Assembly (NCBI GenBank): GCA_029379225.1
Contig: JAQYWR010000002.1
Span: forward strand, 206,402 to 269,733
DNA length: 63,332 bases
Origin: Nostoc sp. S4
GTDB lineage: Bacteria > Cyanobacteriota > Cyanobacteriia > Cyanobacteriales > Nostocaceae
Reading direction: 5' to 3'
The position numbers were made by a program, and so were the translations under genes. The notes under the pieces were generated by a model. It had not been told where the DNA came from. It ran no database searches and was given only the letters and a program-made list of their open reading frames with translations. Positions 36,403 to 45,630 of this stretch are shown in pieces. Each line of letters begins with the position of its first letter. Position 1 is the first letter of the stretch.

Positions 36403-36566
36403 TAATTGTCAGAGGACAAGCGATCGCACTTTTTCTTCTACCGTTTGTGATATACACGCGTGCCTGCAAATGCTTCTTCACTTCAGGAAACTTTATTTGT
36501 AGTCATAATTATTTTACGGAGTGCGATCGCCTTTCCTCTCTCTGCCTCTGTGCCTCTGCGTGAGAT

Positions 36567-37415
36567 TTATCCTCTTGGTTCACCTTCTAACCACTCTTCC
36601 AAATCAGCAAGAGTAGAGAAATCCAACAAAGCATCAGTTAAAGCTTCCAACTGTTCCACCGATAACCCTTGAATCTGGGACAGAACTGCATTAGGAATAT
36701 TACCTACGCGCCGATTTAATAGTCGTAAAACAATTGTTCTTTCTCCTTCAACCTTTCCTTCCTCTCGTCCTTTTTCCTTCGCTTCTACAATAGCCCGTGG
36801 TTCTTCCAAATTAAGTCCTAACATCGCTTCAATCTCCTCTCGACTCAGGGTAGAAAACTTGTAGACGATAATCGTCGTCACTAAATCAATTATCGCTTGC
36901 TCTGATTGTTGCCGTGCTTGTTCAAGCAAAAATCGCGCCCCTTCCACTGCTTCTGCTTCACCAGTAACATTCGTCAGCAACATCAAACCCAATCCCAAAG
37001 GTTGTTGTCGTAAATCTCCCAACTCATCGAGATAAACCCGCCTGACTTGTCCACTGTCCAACAAAGCGCGATGAATCATTACATTTGATGGTTCCAGGTT
37101 ACGAGAAGGAAAAATTAGCACTCCAAACCAGTCATCGTAACGAATAGAGTGGCGATAAAGAAACAAAAACAATTCGCTAAAGAAGCGGTGATAAAGGTCT
37201 TCGTCTTTCTGGAACTGGACTTCAGCAAAGAAGACTATTTTAGAAACCGCATTGGCTGGAGGTAGAAAGACTCCATCAATTCGGAAGGCCGTTTCTTTAA
37301 CCTCAACCGATTCAAACTGATACTCTGCTGCTTGTGAGGGTGGTTGGTCTACTAATTCAAACAGCAATCCTGGAAATTGTTTAAACAATTTATAGAAGAT
37401 GGAGTCACGCCGCAT
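36567..37415 (-). CDS. Rpn/DUF2887-type PD-(D/E)XK nuclease (transposase-like)
   Basis: 282 residues. MRRDSIFYKLFKQFPGLLFELV, FRIDGVFLPP then IVFFAEVQFQKDEDLYHRFF provide the Asp and Glu-x-Gln elements of a PD-(D/E)XK core; HRALLDSGQVRRVYLDEL follows. The C-terminus has IIVYKFSTLSREEIEAMLGL and a Lys/Glu-rich EAKEKGREEGKVEGE coil. These proteins belong to the Rpn/YhgA-like recombination-promoting nucleases common in cyanobacteria. Antisense to the men genes and inserted between menD and menB. Confidence 0.85.
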   Translation of the reverse strand: MRRDSIFYKLFKQFPGLLFELVDQPPSQAAEYQFESVEVKETAFRIDGVFLPPANAVSKIVFFAEVQFQKDEDLYHRFFSELFLFLYRHSIRYDDWFGVLIFPSRNLEPSNVMIHRALLDSGQVRRVYLDELGDLRQQPLGLGLMLLTNVTGEAEAVEGARFLLEQARQQSEQAIIDLVTTIIVYKFSTLSREEIEAMLGLNLEEPRAIVEAKEKGREEGKVEGERTIVLRLLNRRVGNIPNAVLSQIQGLSVEQLEALTDALLDFSTLADLEEWLEGEPRG

Positions 37416-37552
37416 TGTTGTTGCTAATCAATTACCAGCCCTGATTGTAAAGCTTGAGACATTAATCTTAGCGTAGGCGTAGCCCACCGCAGGTATCACT
37501 TGTCCCTGCGTCCGCGATAAAATTCTCAAGCACAATAGCGCACTCCAGGCCA

Positions 37553-38386
37553 ATGCAAATCAACTGGCAAACTGCCAAATCCTACGAAGATATTCTGTAT
37601 CAAAAAACTGATGGTATTGCGAAAATCACTATCAACCGCCCCCACAAACGCAATGCTTTCCGTCCAAAAACTGTCTTTGAACTTTACGATGCTTTCTGTG
37701 ATGCTCGTGAAGATACTACTATTGGTGTTGTCCTATTTACTGGTTATGGCCCACACACTGATGGAAAATATGCTTTCTGTGCTGGTGGCGACCAAAGCGT
37801 GCGCGGACATGCTGGTTATGTCGATGATACTGGCATACCCCGGTTAAATGTACTGGATTTACAACGCTTGATTCGTTCCATGCCGAAAGTAGTGATTGCT
37901 TTGGTAGCTGGATATGCGATCGGTGGTGGACATGTCCTACACTTGATTTGCGACCTCACCATCGCCGCTGATAACGCCATTTTCGGCCAGACCGGACCGA
38001 AAGTCGGCAGTTTTGATGGTGGTTTTGGCGCCAGTTATCTCGCCCGCATCGTGGGACAAAAAAAAGCCCGGGAAATTTGGTTTCTCTGCCGTCAATATAA
38101 TGCACAACAAGCCCTAGAAATGGGCTTAATTAATTGCATCGTCCCAGTCGAACAACTAGAAGCCGAAGGTATTCAATGGGCGCAAGAGATTTTAGAAAAA
38201 AGTCCGATCGCAATTCGCTGTCTCAAAGCTGCATTCAACGCTGATTGTGACGGACAAGCGGGTTTACAAGAACTTGCTGGCAATGCCACCTTACTGTATT
38301 ACATGACAGAAGAAGGGTCTGAAGGCAAAAAAGCGTTTCTCGAAAAACGTCCACCAGATTTTCGCTCTTTTCCTTGGCTACCTTAA
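37553..38386 (+). CDS. menB: 1,4-dihydroxy-2-naphthoyl-CoA synthase
   Basis: 277 residues, crotonase fold. [34 protein letters not shown] (oxyanion-hole loop), [44 protein letters not shown] (active-site Gly and Asp), and the C-terminal [16 protein letters not shown] that is diagnostic of MenB. It forms the naphthoquinol ring in phylloquinone synthesis. It ends at a strong terminator. Confidence 0.96.
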   Translation: MQINWQTAKSYEDILYQKTDGIAKITINRPHKRNAFRPKTVFELYDAFCDAREDTTIGVVLFTGYGPHTDGKYAFCAGGDQSVRGHAGYVDDTGIPRLNVLDLQRLIRSMPKVVIALVAGYAIGGGHVLHLICDLTIAADNAIFGQTGPKVGSFDGGFGASYLARIVGQKKAREIWFLCRQYNAQQALEMGLINCIVPVEQLEAEGIQWAQEILEKSPIAIRCLKAAFNADCDGQAGLQELAGNATLLYYMTEEGSEGKKAFLEKRPPDFRSFPWLP

Positions 38387-38392
38387 AATTGC

Positions 38393-38425
38393 AAAAATCG
38401 CACCCTTTGGGAAGGTGCGATTTTT
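38393..38425 (+). terminator. Rho-independent terminator of menB
   Basis: Perfect 12-bp stem AAAAATCGCACC / GGTGCGATTTTT with a 9-base loop, starting 6 bp after the menB stop and ending in five T. The A-run on the left also makes it work for minus-strand transcripts from 38547. Confidence 0.92.
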
Positions 38426-38546
38426 GTAGATGTCAAAATTTACAGCACTAAAAATCTTAAAAACAAATATTATTTTAAGCAGATTACGAACTCAGTCGAG
38501 TAATAATGAGTGACTAAATAAGCACAGTTTTAGTCTTAACCTCTTA

Positions 38547-38828
38547 TCAAGTAGAAACAGTTGTTTCCTGTACAAGAGCAAGAGCAGCATTATCTAAATC
38601 TGAGGCTAGGGACTGAGAAGAAGCTAAAACTGGTTTTGCATCTGCCAAACCCCAAACATCTTCCAAAGTTTCCCAAGAAGGTGCAAAAGGTGGGAGCGCT
38701 AAAGAGCAAGCCTTCCAGCTTGCTTGAACTGGCGCTCCCAATTGCTCACACATTCCGCCACGACGACCCTCTGGCTGGTAATGACGGCAATATCTACAGG
38801 CAGATGCTAAAAATTTAATGGGTTTCAT
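38547..38828 (-). CDS. Small Cys-rich cyanobacterial protein
   Basis: 93 residues. ACRYCRHYQPEGRRGGMCEQLGAPVQASWKACSLA: four cysteines (CxxC, then C after 12 and C after 16) suggest a zinc or Fe-S site. The rest is Ala/Leu-rich without a recognised fold. The first six residues MKPIKF are basic. I recognise the pattern only as a conserved cyanobacterial hypothetical. Confidence 0.65.
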   Translation of the reverse strand: MKPIKFLASACRYCRHYQPEGRRGGMCEQLGAPVQASWKACSLALPPFAPSWETLEDVWGLADAKPVLASSQSLASDLDNAALALVQETTVST

Positions 38829-39507
38829 TTGGGTTCATCTTTAGTGCCATTTCAGGCTAAGTTCACCCTTACATTTTGCTTCTATATATAAAGAGAGAGA
38901 AAAGGCAAAAAATCATTATTTGCTCTAGGTTTCAGCGATCCCAATGAAAAAATAAATTTTAGAATATTTTTATATTGTTGTTATATTTTTAAATCTTTCC
39001 TAGAGTGCCTACCCATAGCTTTTAGCTAAAAATCATTAGGGATCAAGAGTAAAAATAAAGTTTTGAATTTATCTAGCCTTTTAACTTCCTCCTTAAGGAT
39101 AGCTAAAAGCAGAGAATTTAAGAGAAATAGTATGCATTGATATCGCACTTTAGATATTTTTTTGCTAAAATATCTAATTTTTTACTCATCAAAATTATTG
39201 TATATGGTTGCACAAAGTTACTTAAGGATATTTGTTCATTTTCCATAAATAAATTTAGTTGCTGTGTTTGTGATGCTAGAGATAAATTTAATTTCTTTAA
39301 TACAGCACGGTGGAAATAAATAGACTATACCCTGCGGGTTCGCCTTTAGGCGTTCTCGCAAGAGTAGCCAGTTCGTGTCTACAAAATGGCACAAAAGCCA
39401 AAAATACAATTCTTTTGACACTTCGACTTCGCTGAGTGTAAGCTTTTGACTTTTGACTGACAAGGCAAGGGTACTAGACCTCTGCTTTCCTGCTTTTTCA
39501 GTGAAGA
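38829..39507. other. Intergenic, nothing recognised
   Basis: 680 bp. Contains a TATATATAAAGAGAGAG tract (38884-38900) and a GC-richer patch near 39330-39365 (CTGCGGGTTCGCCTTTAGGCG type) that looks like a dispersed palindromic repeat. No credible ORF. Confidence 0.45.
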
Positions 39508-40056
39508 CTAACTTGAAAATTGCTTAGCAGCACAGATAGAGCAGACACTCCAACGCTCGAGTTCACCGGGTGGAGTGGGGCATTGACATTGAGGACAAAG
39601 AGGTAGACCATGCGATCGCGCTTGCACAATCTTAGCCCAATGCCCAAAAGCAGCATTCGCATCTTGGATACTGAGTGTACTCTCAGGGCGGCTAATGCGA
39701 TCGCTAAGATAACTGGGATGCTCATGAGGCAAAATTGTTTGTTGCTGTTTTGGCTCCACAGATGGATGCTGCCAACCAACAGTTGAGAAACGAATATCAA
39801 CCAAAGGTGTTGACAGCTTTTTATTCAATTTTAAAAGCAGAGGCGAGCGACCAAAAGTCAGGTTTTGCGCCCAAGCTGCACTCGAAGTTGCTACCCACAA
39901 AACATCACGCTGAATCGACAATGGTCGAGTCTGTGCCGCAACCACAGAGCCAACAACCTCTGTCCAACACTTGAGCAAGCGTTGAAATGGTTGCTCCTGC
40001 CATTTAGCCTGCTTTTCTAGAACGTCCAAAATATCATTAACTGATTTCAACGACAT
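39508..40056 (-). CDS. DUF721/DciA-like protein with zinc ribbon
   Basis: 182 residues. Residues 1-95 are DUF721: VNDILDVLEKQAKWQEQPFQRLLKCWTEVVG...TRPLSIQRDVLWVATSSAAWAQNLTFGRSPLLLKLN. This domain is shared with DciA, the replicative helicase loader of many bacteria. The C-terminus CPQCQCPTPPGELERWSVCSICA is a zinc-ribbon-like four-Cys motif that is an extension relative to classical DciA. A role in DnaB loading is a reasonable inference. Confidence 0.82.
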   Translation of the reverse strand: MSLKSVNDILDVLEKQAKWQEQPFQRLLKCWTEVVGSVVAAQTRPLSIQRDVLWVATSSAAWAQNLTFGRSPLLLKLNKKLSTPLVDIRFSTVGWQHPSVEPKQQQTILPHEHPSYLSDRISRPESTLSIQDANAAFGHWAKIVQARSHGLPLCPQCQCPTPPGELERWSVCSICAAKQFSS

Positions 40057-40234
40057 TATTAAAAGGTGGAGAGATGGGAGAGATGAGGAAGAAAATAATT
40101 CCTAACTCAACTGTTATCATTCAACAGTCAACAGTCAACAGTCCCACTCCCCACTTTCTAAGTAATTTTCGCTAATATTGGCACAAATATGTCTAAAGTT
40201 AATTCCAGCAATCTACGTTTGAGGTGTAGAGGCA

Positions 40235-41581
40235 ATGACTCAAAACCCCCTGAATGATTCCGGTACTCAATCGTCTAAAATACCTGGGTTGAAACCAGCA
40301 CTAGCAGCAGCACTGACGAGTTTAGAGGTGCCATTAGATCGAGAGTTAGCTCGATACCGACGCACGCGAACTGGTTCGGTGTCCCCTAACCAGCTACGTG
40401 TTGGCAATTACATTAACACTCAACCTCAGCAGTTCACTGCCGTTTCTCCAGCATCCGATACAACTGTACCATCAAGAGCAGAAACTAAAACTAATGTACC
40501 ACCACCTCCCCCTGTGTCTGTACCTGTGAATCCTCTGGTAACTCCAGCAGTAACCGTGGTCAAAATTGACGAACGACCGATGTCTGTAGCGGTGAATTCT
40601 GATGGTAACTCGGAATCAGTAACGGTAAACATTGAGGATTTGAGTAAGACTAGTAATGTTTCGTCTGATTTGGATGCTGCTAAAAAACAAACTCAACTTC
40701 CACCACCACCGCCCAACTTTAGTAGCAGCATCGTGCCAGCAGTCGTCAAAGATACTAAAGGCGAAAATCTCGTGCAGCCGGATGATCCCATTAAGCAGCC
40801 AGATGACTATTTGGAATCCAGTGAAGCACTGCTGCGAAGTCTCACAGAAGAACAGCCACAAACTAAAAAACCAAGTAACTATAGTGACAGTCTGCTATCA
40901 CCTTTGGGTATTGGCTCGATGTTGCTGCTATTAGTGGCAAGTCTTACCTTGGGTTATATAGTTTTTAATCCAAAAAGCTTGCCACAGTGGAATTTAGGCA
41001 AGTTTAATAGTAACTCGCCTGCTGCACCAGAAAATACTCAGGAAGTTGCAACTAATGTCCAATCTCAGATCCAGCCACCAAGTACATCTATACCCAAATA
41101 TCCCAATCTGGCTAACGAAGAGTTTCCTGAGGTGAGAAACCCCAACGATCTAGTTGGCTTAAAACCCAAAGTCCAACCAACACCTCCAGTAGTAACGAAT
41201 CCAGTTATTCCCCAAAACCCGGCAAATCCTCAAGCTAGATTGCCTGACCCCATCACGCCCCTCAAACCAAGAAATCCCATCGCTCTAGCACCTGTACCGA
41301 CGGCAAAGCCCTTACCTGATGTGAAGTCCCCCACTCCAAAGCCAAAAACCTCACCTCAGCCAAATGCACAAATCAAACCATCTACAGATGGGCTATATCA
41401 CATAGTGATAGACAATCAAGGCGGTGTTTTAGCCTCAGCAAGGCAAGTAGTTCCGGATGCATATTTATCAGATAACAAACAATTGATTTTTCTAGGTGCT
41501 TTTAAGACTAAAGAGCAAGTACAAAAACAGATGCAATTACTACAGTCCAGAGGAATTAAAGCACGAGTTCAACAGCCATGA
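40235..41581 (+). CDS. Membrane protein with Pro-rich linkers and C-terminal SPOR-like domain
   Basis: 448 residues. N-terminal cytoplasmic part (IPGLKPALAAALTSLEVPLDRELARYRRTR), a Pro/Val-rich stretch, one transmembrane helix (about 223-244, IGSMLLLLVASLTLGYIVF), a long Pro/Asn-rich periplasmic linker and a C-terminal unit (about 385-448: YHIVIDNQG...FLGAFKTKEQVQKQMQLLQSRGIKARVQQ) like a SPOR peptidoglycan-binding domain. This topology suggests a divisome or envelope protein. The divergent DUF721 gene shares its 178-bp upstream region. Confidence 0.75.
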   Translation: MTQNPLNDSGTQSSKIPGLKPALAAALTSLEVPLDRELARYRRTRTGSVSPNQLRVGNYINTQPQQFTAVSPASDTTVPSRAETKTNVPPPPPVSVPVNPLVTPAVTVVKIDERPMSVAVNSDGNSESVTVNIEDLSKTSNVSSDLDAAKKQTQLPPPPPNFSSSIVPAVVKDTKGENLVQPDDPIKQPDDYLESSEALLRSLTEEQPQTKKPSNYSDSLLSPLGIGSMLLLLVASLTLGYIVFNPKSLPQWNLGKFNSNSPAAPENTQEVATNVQSQIQPPSTSIPKYPNLANEEFPEVRNPNDLVGLKPKVQPTPPVVTNPVIPQNPANPQARLPDPITPLKPRNPIALAPVPTAKPLPDVKSPTPKPKTSPQPNAQIKPSTDGLYHIVIDNQGGVLASARQVVPDAYLSDNKQLIFLGAFKTKEQVQKQMQLLQSRGIKARVQQP

Positions 41582-41854
41582 GTCGCAAAAATCTACGATA
41601 CCATGAGATAACAGTGCTGAGTTCCGAGTACTGTTAACTTTCGTGGGGGCGTTGAGCCAGTGCTGAGTTAAGAGTGTTGAGTGAGGATTTGATGAGTAGT
41701 AGAGATAAAATCTTGCTTGTTAACCACCCTACTACGATTTTTTATACTTAAAGAGTCTACTTAGCTACTCAACACGCAGCACGAGCGCGAGAAGTCATGA
41801 CTCAGCGGCTTGCGCCGTAGACACTGCATCGGCTTGTCGTTAGACATCTGAACT

Positions 41855-41869
41855 TCTCCCAAAGGGAGA
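41855..41869. repeat. Small hairpin in dispersed repeat
   Basis: TCTCCC / GGGAGA stem with a 3-base loop just before the pspA-like gene, inside a GC-richer 41795-41880 patch (GGCTTGCGCCGTAGACACTG) that resembles other dispersed palindromic repeats in the window. Confidence 0.45.
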
Positions 41870-41914
41870 CGCAACAGGCGAATGGTGACTCAGTTTCATG
41901 AATGGAGAGCAGAG

Positions 41915-42670
41915 ATGGAGTTAATCAAGCGTATCCTGCGGGTGATTCGCGCTAACCTCAATAGTTTGGTAAGCAGTACAGAAGATCCAGAAAAGATTCT
42001 GGAGCAAACTGTGATGGAGATGCAAGAAAATTTAGTGCGGTTAAGGCAGGGTGTAGCACAAGCGATCGCTACCCAAAAACGCACCGAACGACAAGCTGCT
42101 GCTGCTCAGTCTCAAGCCGAAGAATGGTATCGCCGCGCTCAGCTAGCATTGCAACAAGCTAATGAACCTCTAGCACGGGAAGCTTTAACTAAGCGCCAAG
42201 CATATAAAGAAACCAGTACAGCCCTGTTTAACCAGATAGAACAGCAAAATGAGATTGTAGCTAGGCTGAAAAAGGATATGCGATCGCTAGAGTTAAAAAT
42301 TGCCGAGGCAAAAACTAAAAAAGATATGTATATTGCTCGCGCTCGTTCTGCTGAGGCCTCTTATCGCCTGCAAGAAATGCTCGACGGAGTTTCTGCAACC
42401 AGCAGTTTGAATGCTTTTGAACAGATGGAAGAAAAAGTTTTACAAATAGAAGCTAAATCAGAAGCAATTACTCAACTTAGTAGCGATCGACTGGAAACAC
42501 AATTTGCCTCCTTAGAATCTACTAATGATGTGGATGCCGAATTGGCAGCGATGAAGGTGCAGGTTTTAAATGAGGCAGAAAACATACAGCCCAACAATCG
42601 CCTCATGGAAGACAACCAGAATATAGGGCAGCCTCCCCAACAGCAGCTACCCAAAACACAGGACTCTTGA
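41915..42670 (+). CDS. PspA/IM30 family protein (paralogue 1)
   Basis: 251 residues from ATG 41915 (MELIKRILRVIRANLNSLV), preferred over 41882 because family members begin with this amphipathic helix and GGAGAGCAGAG precedes it. Coiled coil throughout: DPEKILEQTVMEMQENLVRLRQGVAQAIATQKR..., EAKTKKDMYIARA..., FEQMEEKVLQIEAKSEA. PspA/VIPP1 proteins are ESCRT-III-like membrane-remodelling filaments. This copy lacks the typical MGLFDR start and is probably a PspA-like paralogue of the downstream VIPP1 gene. Confidence 0.88.
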   Translation: MELIKRILRVIRANLNSLVSSTEDPEKILEQTVMEMQENLVRLRQGVAQAIATQKRTERQAAAAQSQAEEWYRRAQLALQQANEPLAREALTKRQAYKETSTALFNQIEQQNEIVARLKKDMRSLELKIAEAKTKKDMYIARARSAEASYRLQEMLDGVSATSSLNAFEQMEEKVLQIEAKSEAITQLSSDRLETQFASLESTNDVDAELAAMKVQVLNEAENIQPNNRLMEDNQNIGQPPQQQLPKTQDS

Positions 42671-42833
42671 AGTTGGGTAAATTGCCGCAGCTTCGAGATA
42701 TCTTAACAATTAAGAGTTGTTGGAAGGTACTGATTCAAACTGGAAAGATTACATTGAAATAGGTAGCTATTAAAAAGTAAAAAAGCTAACTGTCCAACAA
42801 AGAGCGTAAACCGAAACAAGGAAAAACAAAGTT

Positions 42834-43610
42834 ATGGGATTATTCGATCGCATTAGACGAGTTGTTAGCGCTAACCTCAATGACTTAGTTAACAAAGCCG
42901 AAGACCCCGAAAAAATGCTAGAGCAAGCCATCCTGGAAATGCAGGAAGACTTGGTTCAACTACGCCAGGGAGTAGCCCAGGCGATCGCCGCTCAAAAACG
43001 CACTGATAAACAGTATACTGATGCTCAAAATGAAATCAATAAGTGGCAACGCAATGCCCAACTGGCGCTGCAAAAAGGTGATGAAAACTTAGCACGACAA
43101 GCCCTAGAGCGCAAGAAAACTTATACTGATACCAGCGGAGCGCTTAAAGCCAGCTTAGATCAACAAAGTACCCAAGTTGAAACGCTCAAGCGCAACTTAA
43201 TCCAGTTAGAAAGCAAAATTTCTGAGGCTAAGACTAAGAAAGAAATGCTCAAAGCTCGGATTACCACTGCCAAAGCCCAAGAACAACTTCAAGGTATGGT
43301 GCGTGGGATGAATACCAGCAGTGCAATGGCTGCCTTCGAGCGGATGGAAGAAAAAGTCTTGATGCAAGAAGCCCGTGCCCAGTCAGCAGGAGAGTTGGCA
43401 GGTGCCGATTTAGAAAGCCAATTTGCCCGCTTAGAAGGTAGTAGCGATGTTGATGATGAATTAGCTGCTTTGAAAGCGCAAATGCTACCACCCGCCACGC
43501 CCCAAAGTCAACCCCAACTCCCACCCCAACAACAAACGGCTGCTCCTAAGTCTAATGAAGTGGTTGATGCCGAGTTGGATTCCCTACGCAAGCAATTGGA
43601 TCAAATGTAA
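42834..43610 (+). CDS. vipp1: VIPP1/IM30 membrane-remodelling protein
   Basis: 258 residues. MGLFDRIRRVVSANLNDLVNKAEDPEKMLEQAILEMQEDLVQLRQGVAQAIA is the classic VIPP1 N-terminal amphipathic helix and hairpin; the ESCRT-III core runs to about 210. After a Pro/Gln linker (TPQSQPQLPPQQQT) there is the C-terminal helix VDAELDSLRKQLDQM that separates VIPP1 from PspA. Needed for thylakoid biogenesis and maintenance. 163 bp after its paralogue; AAGGA precedes the ATG. Confidence 0.93.
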   Translation: MGLFDRIRRVVSANLNDLVNKAEDPEKMLEQAILEMQEDLVQLRQGVAQAIAAQKRTDKQYTDAQNEINKWQRNAQLALQKGDENLARQALERKKTYTDTSGALKASLDQQSTQVETLKRNLIQLESKISEAKTKKEMLKARITTAKAQEQLQGMVRGMNTSSAMAAFERMEEKVLMQEARAQSAGELAGADLESQFARLEGSSDVDDELAALKAQMLPPATPQSQPQLPPQQQTAAPKSNEVVDAELDSLRKQLDQM

Positions 43611-43637
43611 AATTGCCGAAAAACTTATTTGAGCCAG

Positions 43638-43663
43638 TCCCACGCCTGTTGGTTGTGGGATTT
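43638..43663 (+). terminator. Probable terminator of vipp1
   Basis: TCCCAC / GTGGGA stem with an 11-base loop, followed by TTT, 28 bp after the vipp1 stop. Moderate strength. The rest of 43664-44036 is AT-rich with no gene. Confidence 0.5.
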
Positions 43664-44036
43664 CACATTTTTAGTGGTCATTAAGTTAAAAAAGGGTATG
43701 GACTGTATGTAGGGTGTGGGGAATGATTGGTCGGGGCTTGAATCAATCAAAGACCTCGGAAGTTGGATAGCCAAATTTTCAAATCAGTATCTAGAATTTT
43801 TATCTAATTAGAAATTTTCCGTAGTTAGAATTTTTCAATTATTTATTATCAGCCTCTACCAGCTTATATAAGCTTATATTTCATTGCTATATTTTTAACA
43901 TTTTTACAGATAAATGTTCCAGCTTTCATATTAATTTATTGGGCAAATTATTGGGCTAGTACTGAAAGTAACTGTTTGTTTATAGTTTCCATGCTACTTC
44001 TAGATCAACCGCTTCACTGGAAGTGAAACTATAAAA

Positions 44037-45125
44037 ATGAATCTCAACTCCCAGGCTTTTAACTCAACTCGTAAACCTAAAACTTTTAATAATGTAGAGT
44101 GTTTTATTGAAGGATGGTATTGGGTAATACCCTCTCGAAATCTGCGGGTAGGTGAAGTAAAACCTGTCACGATTTTAGGGAGAGAACTAGTTATTTATCG
44201 TGGTAAAGATACAAGAGTAGTGATTTTTGATGCCTACTGTCCGCACATGGGTGCTCACCTTGCTGAAGGCAAAGTTGAGGGGAATGCACTACGCTGTTTT
44301 TTCCATCACTGGAAGTTTGATAGTGAAGGAATGTGTATTGATATCCCATGTTTAGATACGCCGCTTTCTTTAAAGTTACAATCTTGGCCGACTGCTGAAA
44401 AGTACGGGATGATTTGGATTTGGACTGGAGAAATACCACAACAACCTTTACCTTTTGTGCCAGAATTAGAACAGAAAGAGTGTGATATTGCTATCCATTC
44501 TCACTTCTTAATGAATTGTCACCCTAATGTGGTGATGATTAATGCAATTGATGCTCAGCACCTGAATACAGTTCACAAATTGCCTGTAGAAGTTTTCTTT
44601 GAAAGACAGCAATTCAACGAAAATGCAATTATCTTTACCAATACTGCACCCGTTAAAGAAAATTCATTTATTATCAAGCTCATCCGTCTTTTCTACAAAA
44701 AGACCATCACTTATAGCGTTTGCTATTGGTACGGTAGCATTGGCATTGTAACAGTTGGCCCCGATTTTCTGCATGTCCACATGATGTTTGCTACACGCCT
44801 TCACGAAGGGGGAAAAGCTGAAGGTCAAATTCTGTTGATGGTTAAAAAACGCAAGGGAATTTTTAGTTGGTTGTTCAATCGAGTTGTGCTGTGGCTGACT
44901 AAGATTGCAGGTCAATATTTTCTTATGGGTGATATCAAAGTTGTTCAAACTATTCAGTTTGATTTGAAAACCCCAATTAAGGCTGATCAGTCAATTATGC
45001 AGTTCATTAATTATGTTGAAAAACAGCAGTCTCGAATGTGGGGGACTTGGGAAGAAACGCGATCGCGCGATACCGAAAGCAAGCTCAAGCGTGAAAGATG
45101 GCGAGATAGCATGAGTAATGACTGA
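44037..45125 (+). CDS. Rieske 2Fe-2S ring-hydroxylating oxygenase-like protein
   Basis: 362 residues. Rieske cluster motif CPHMGAHLAEGKVEGNALRCFFHHW (CxH...CxxH, about residues 68-92), then a catalytic domain with a mononuclear iron motif NAIDAQHLNTVH (Asp-x2-His-x4-His, about 175-184). Hydrophobic stretches SWLFNRVVLWLTKIAGQYF near 285-300 recall membrane-associated members such as pheophorbide a oxygenase or choline monooxygenase-like enzymes. Substrate unknown. No reductase gene adjacent; probably served by a general ferredoxin. Confidence 0.87.
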   Translation: MNLNSQAFNSTRKPKTFNNVECFIEGWYWVIPSRNLRVGEVKPVTILGRELVIYRGKDTRVVIFDAYCPHMGAHLAEGKVEGNALRCFFHHWKFDSEGMCIDIPCLDTPLSLKLQSWPTAEKYGMIWIWTGEIPQQPLPFVPELEQKECDIAIHSHFLMNCHPNVVMINAIDAQHLNTVHKLPVEVFFERQQFNENAIIFTNTAPVKENSFIIKLIRLFYKKTITYSVCYWYGSIGIVTVGPDFLHVHMMFATRLHEGGKAEGQILLMVKKRKGIFSWLFNRVVLWLTKIAGQYFLMGDIKVVQTIQFDLKTPIKADQSIMQFINYVEKQQSRMWGTWEETRSRDTESKLKRERWRDSMSND

Positions 45126-45300
45126 TATTAGAATTAGTAAATTCAATAGCAGGAGTGAAAAAAGCTTTAGTCTGGCTTTGAGCAAAAATGAATTTTATTG
45201 CATTTAGTTGCAAATTGCTGTAATAACTCAATAAAAGTTAAAAGTTTCACTAAATTACTTTTAACTTTTAATTTATTTTTTACTGGACTACGATATAAAT

Positions 45301-45324
45301 AAAAAGAAGTGGCAAAGCCACTTC
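45301..45324 (-). terminator. Rho-independent terminator (minus strand)
   Basis: Stem GAAGTGGC / GCCACTTC (8 bp, 3-base loop, 45306-45324) followed on the minus strand by TTTTTATTTA. It lies about 310 bp past the last gene of the MoxR-vWA operon and is oriented to end its transcript. The remaining 45126-45630 holds no credible gene. Confidence 0.75.
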
Positions 45325-45630
45325 CTAATTCCCAGGTAGAACCTAAGTCATGAGTATAACGACTACAAAAAATTGAAATAGTATAAACAAACACCAATTA
45401 GTGGAATATCTGTATTTTCCTCTTTTTCTGACTTAGAAAATCCCAATTAATATCAGGTACATAACTGCATATTTACTAAATTTTATAATTGTAATGCAGA
45501 CTCAATTTTATCTGTTCATTGCAAAGATTTGCTAATTTTACCTGTTCATCAAGAAGCTGCTGTTTTAATTAGAGCTAAGAGAATTTTAAAGCTTTTAATC
45601 ACCAGAAATATTAGTATTGACTAGTTTTAG

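Noticed and set aside
36345..36672. Overlapping plus-strand ORFs near the end of the Rpn-type gene
   Set aside because: Composed of dispersed repeats and antisense of the nuclease end.
39137..39319. Short ORFs in the gap before the DUF721 gene
   Set aside because: AT-rich with skewed residues; no start signals.
45167..45397. 76-codon minus-strand ORF downstream of the MoxR-vWA operon
   Set aside because: Runs through the terminator hairpin and lacks protein character.
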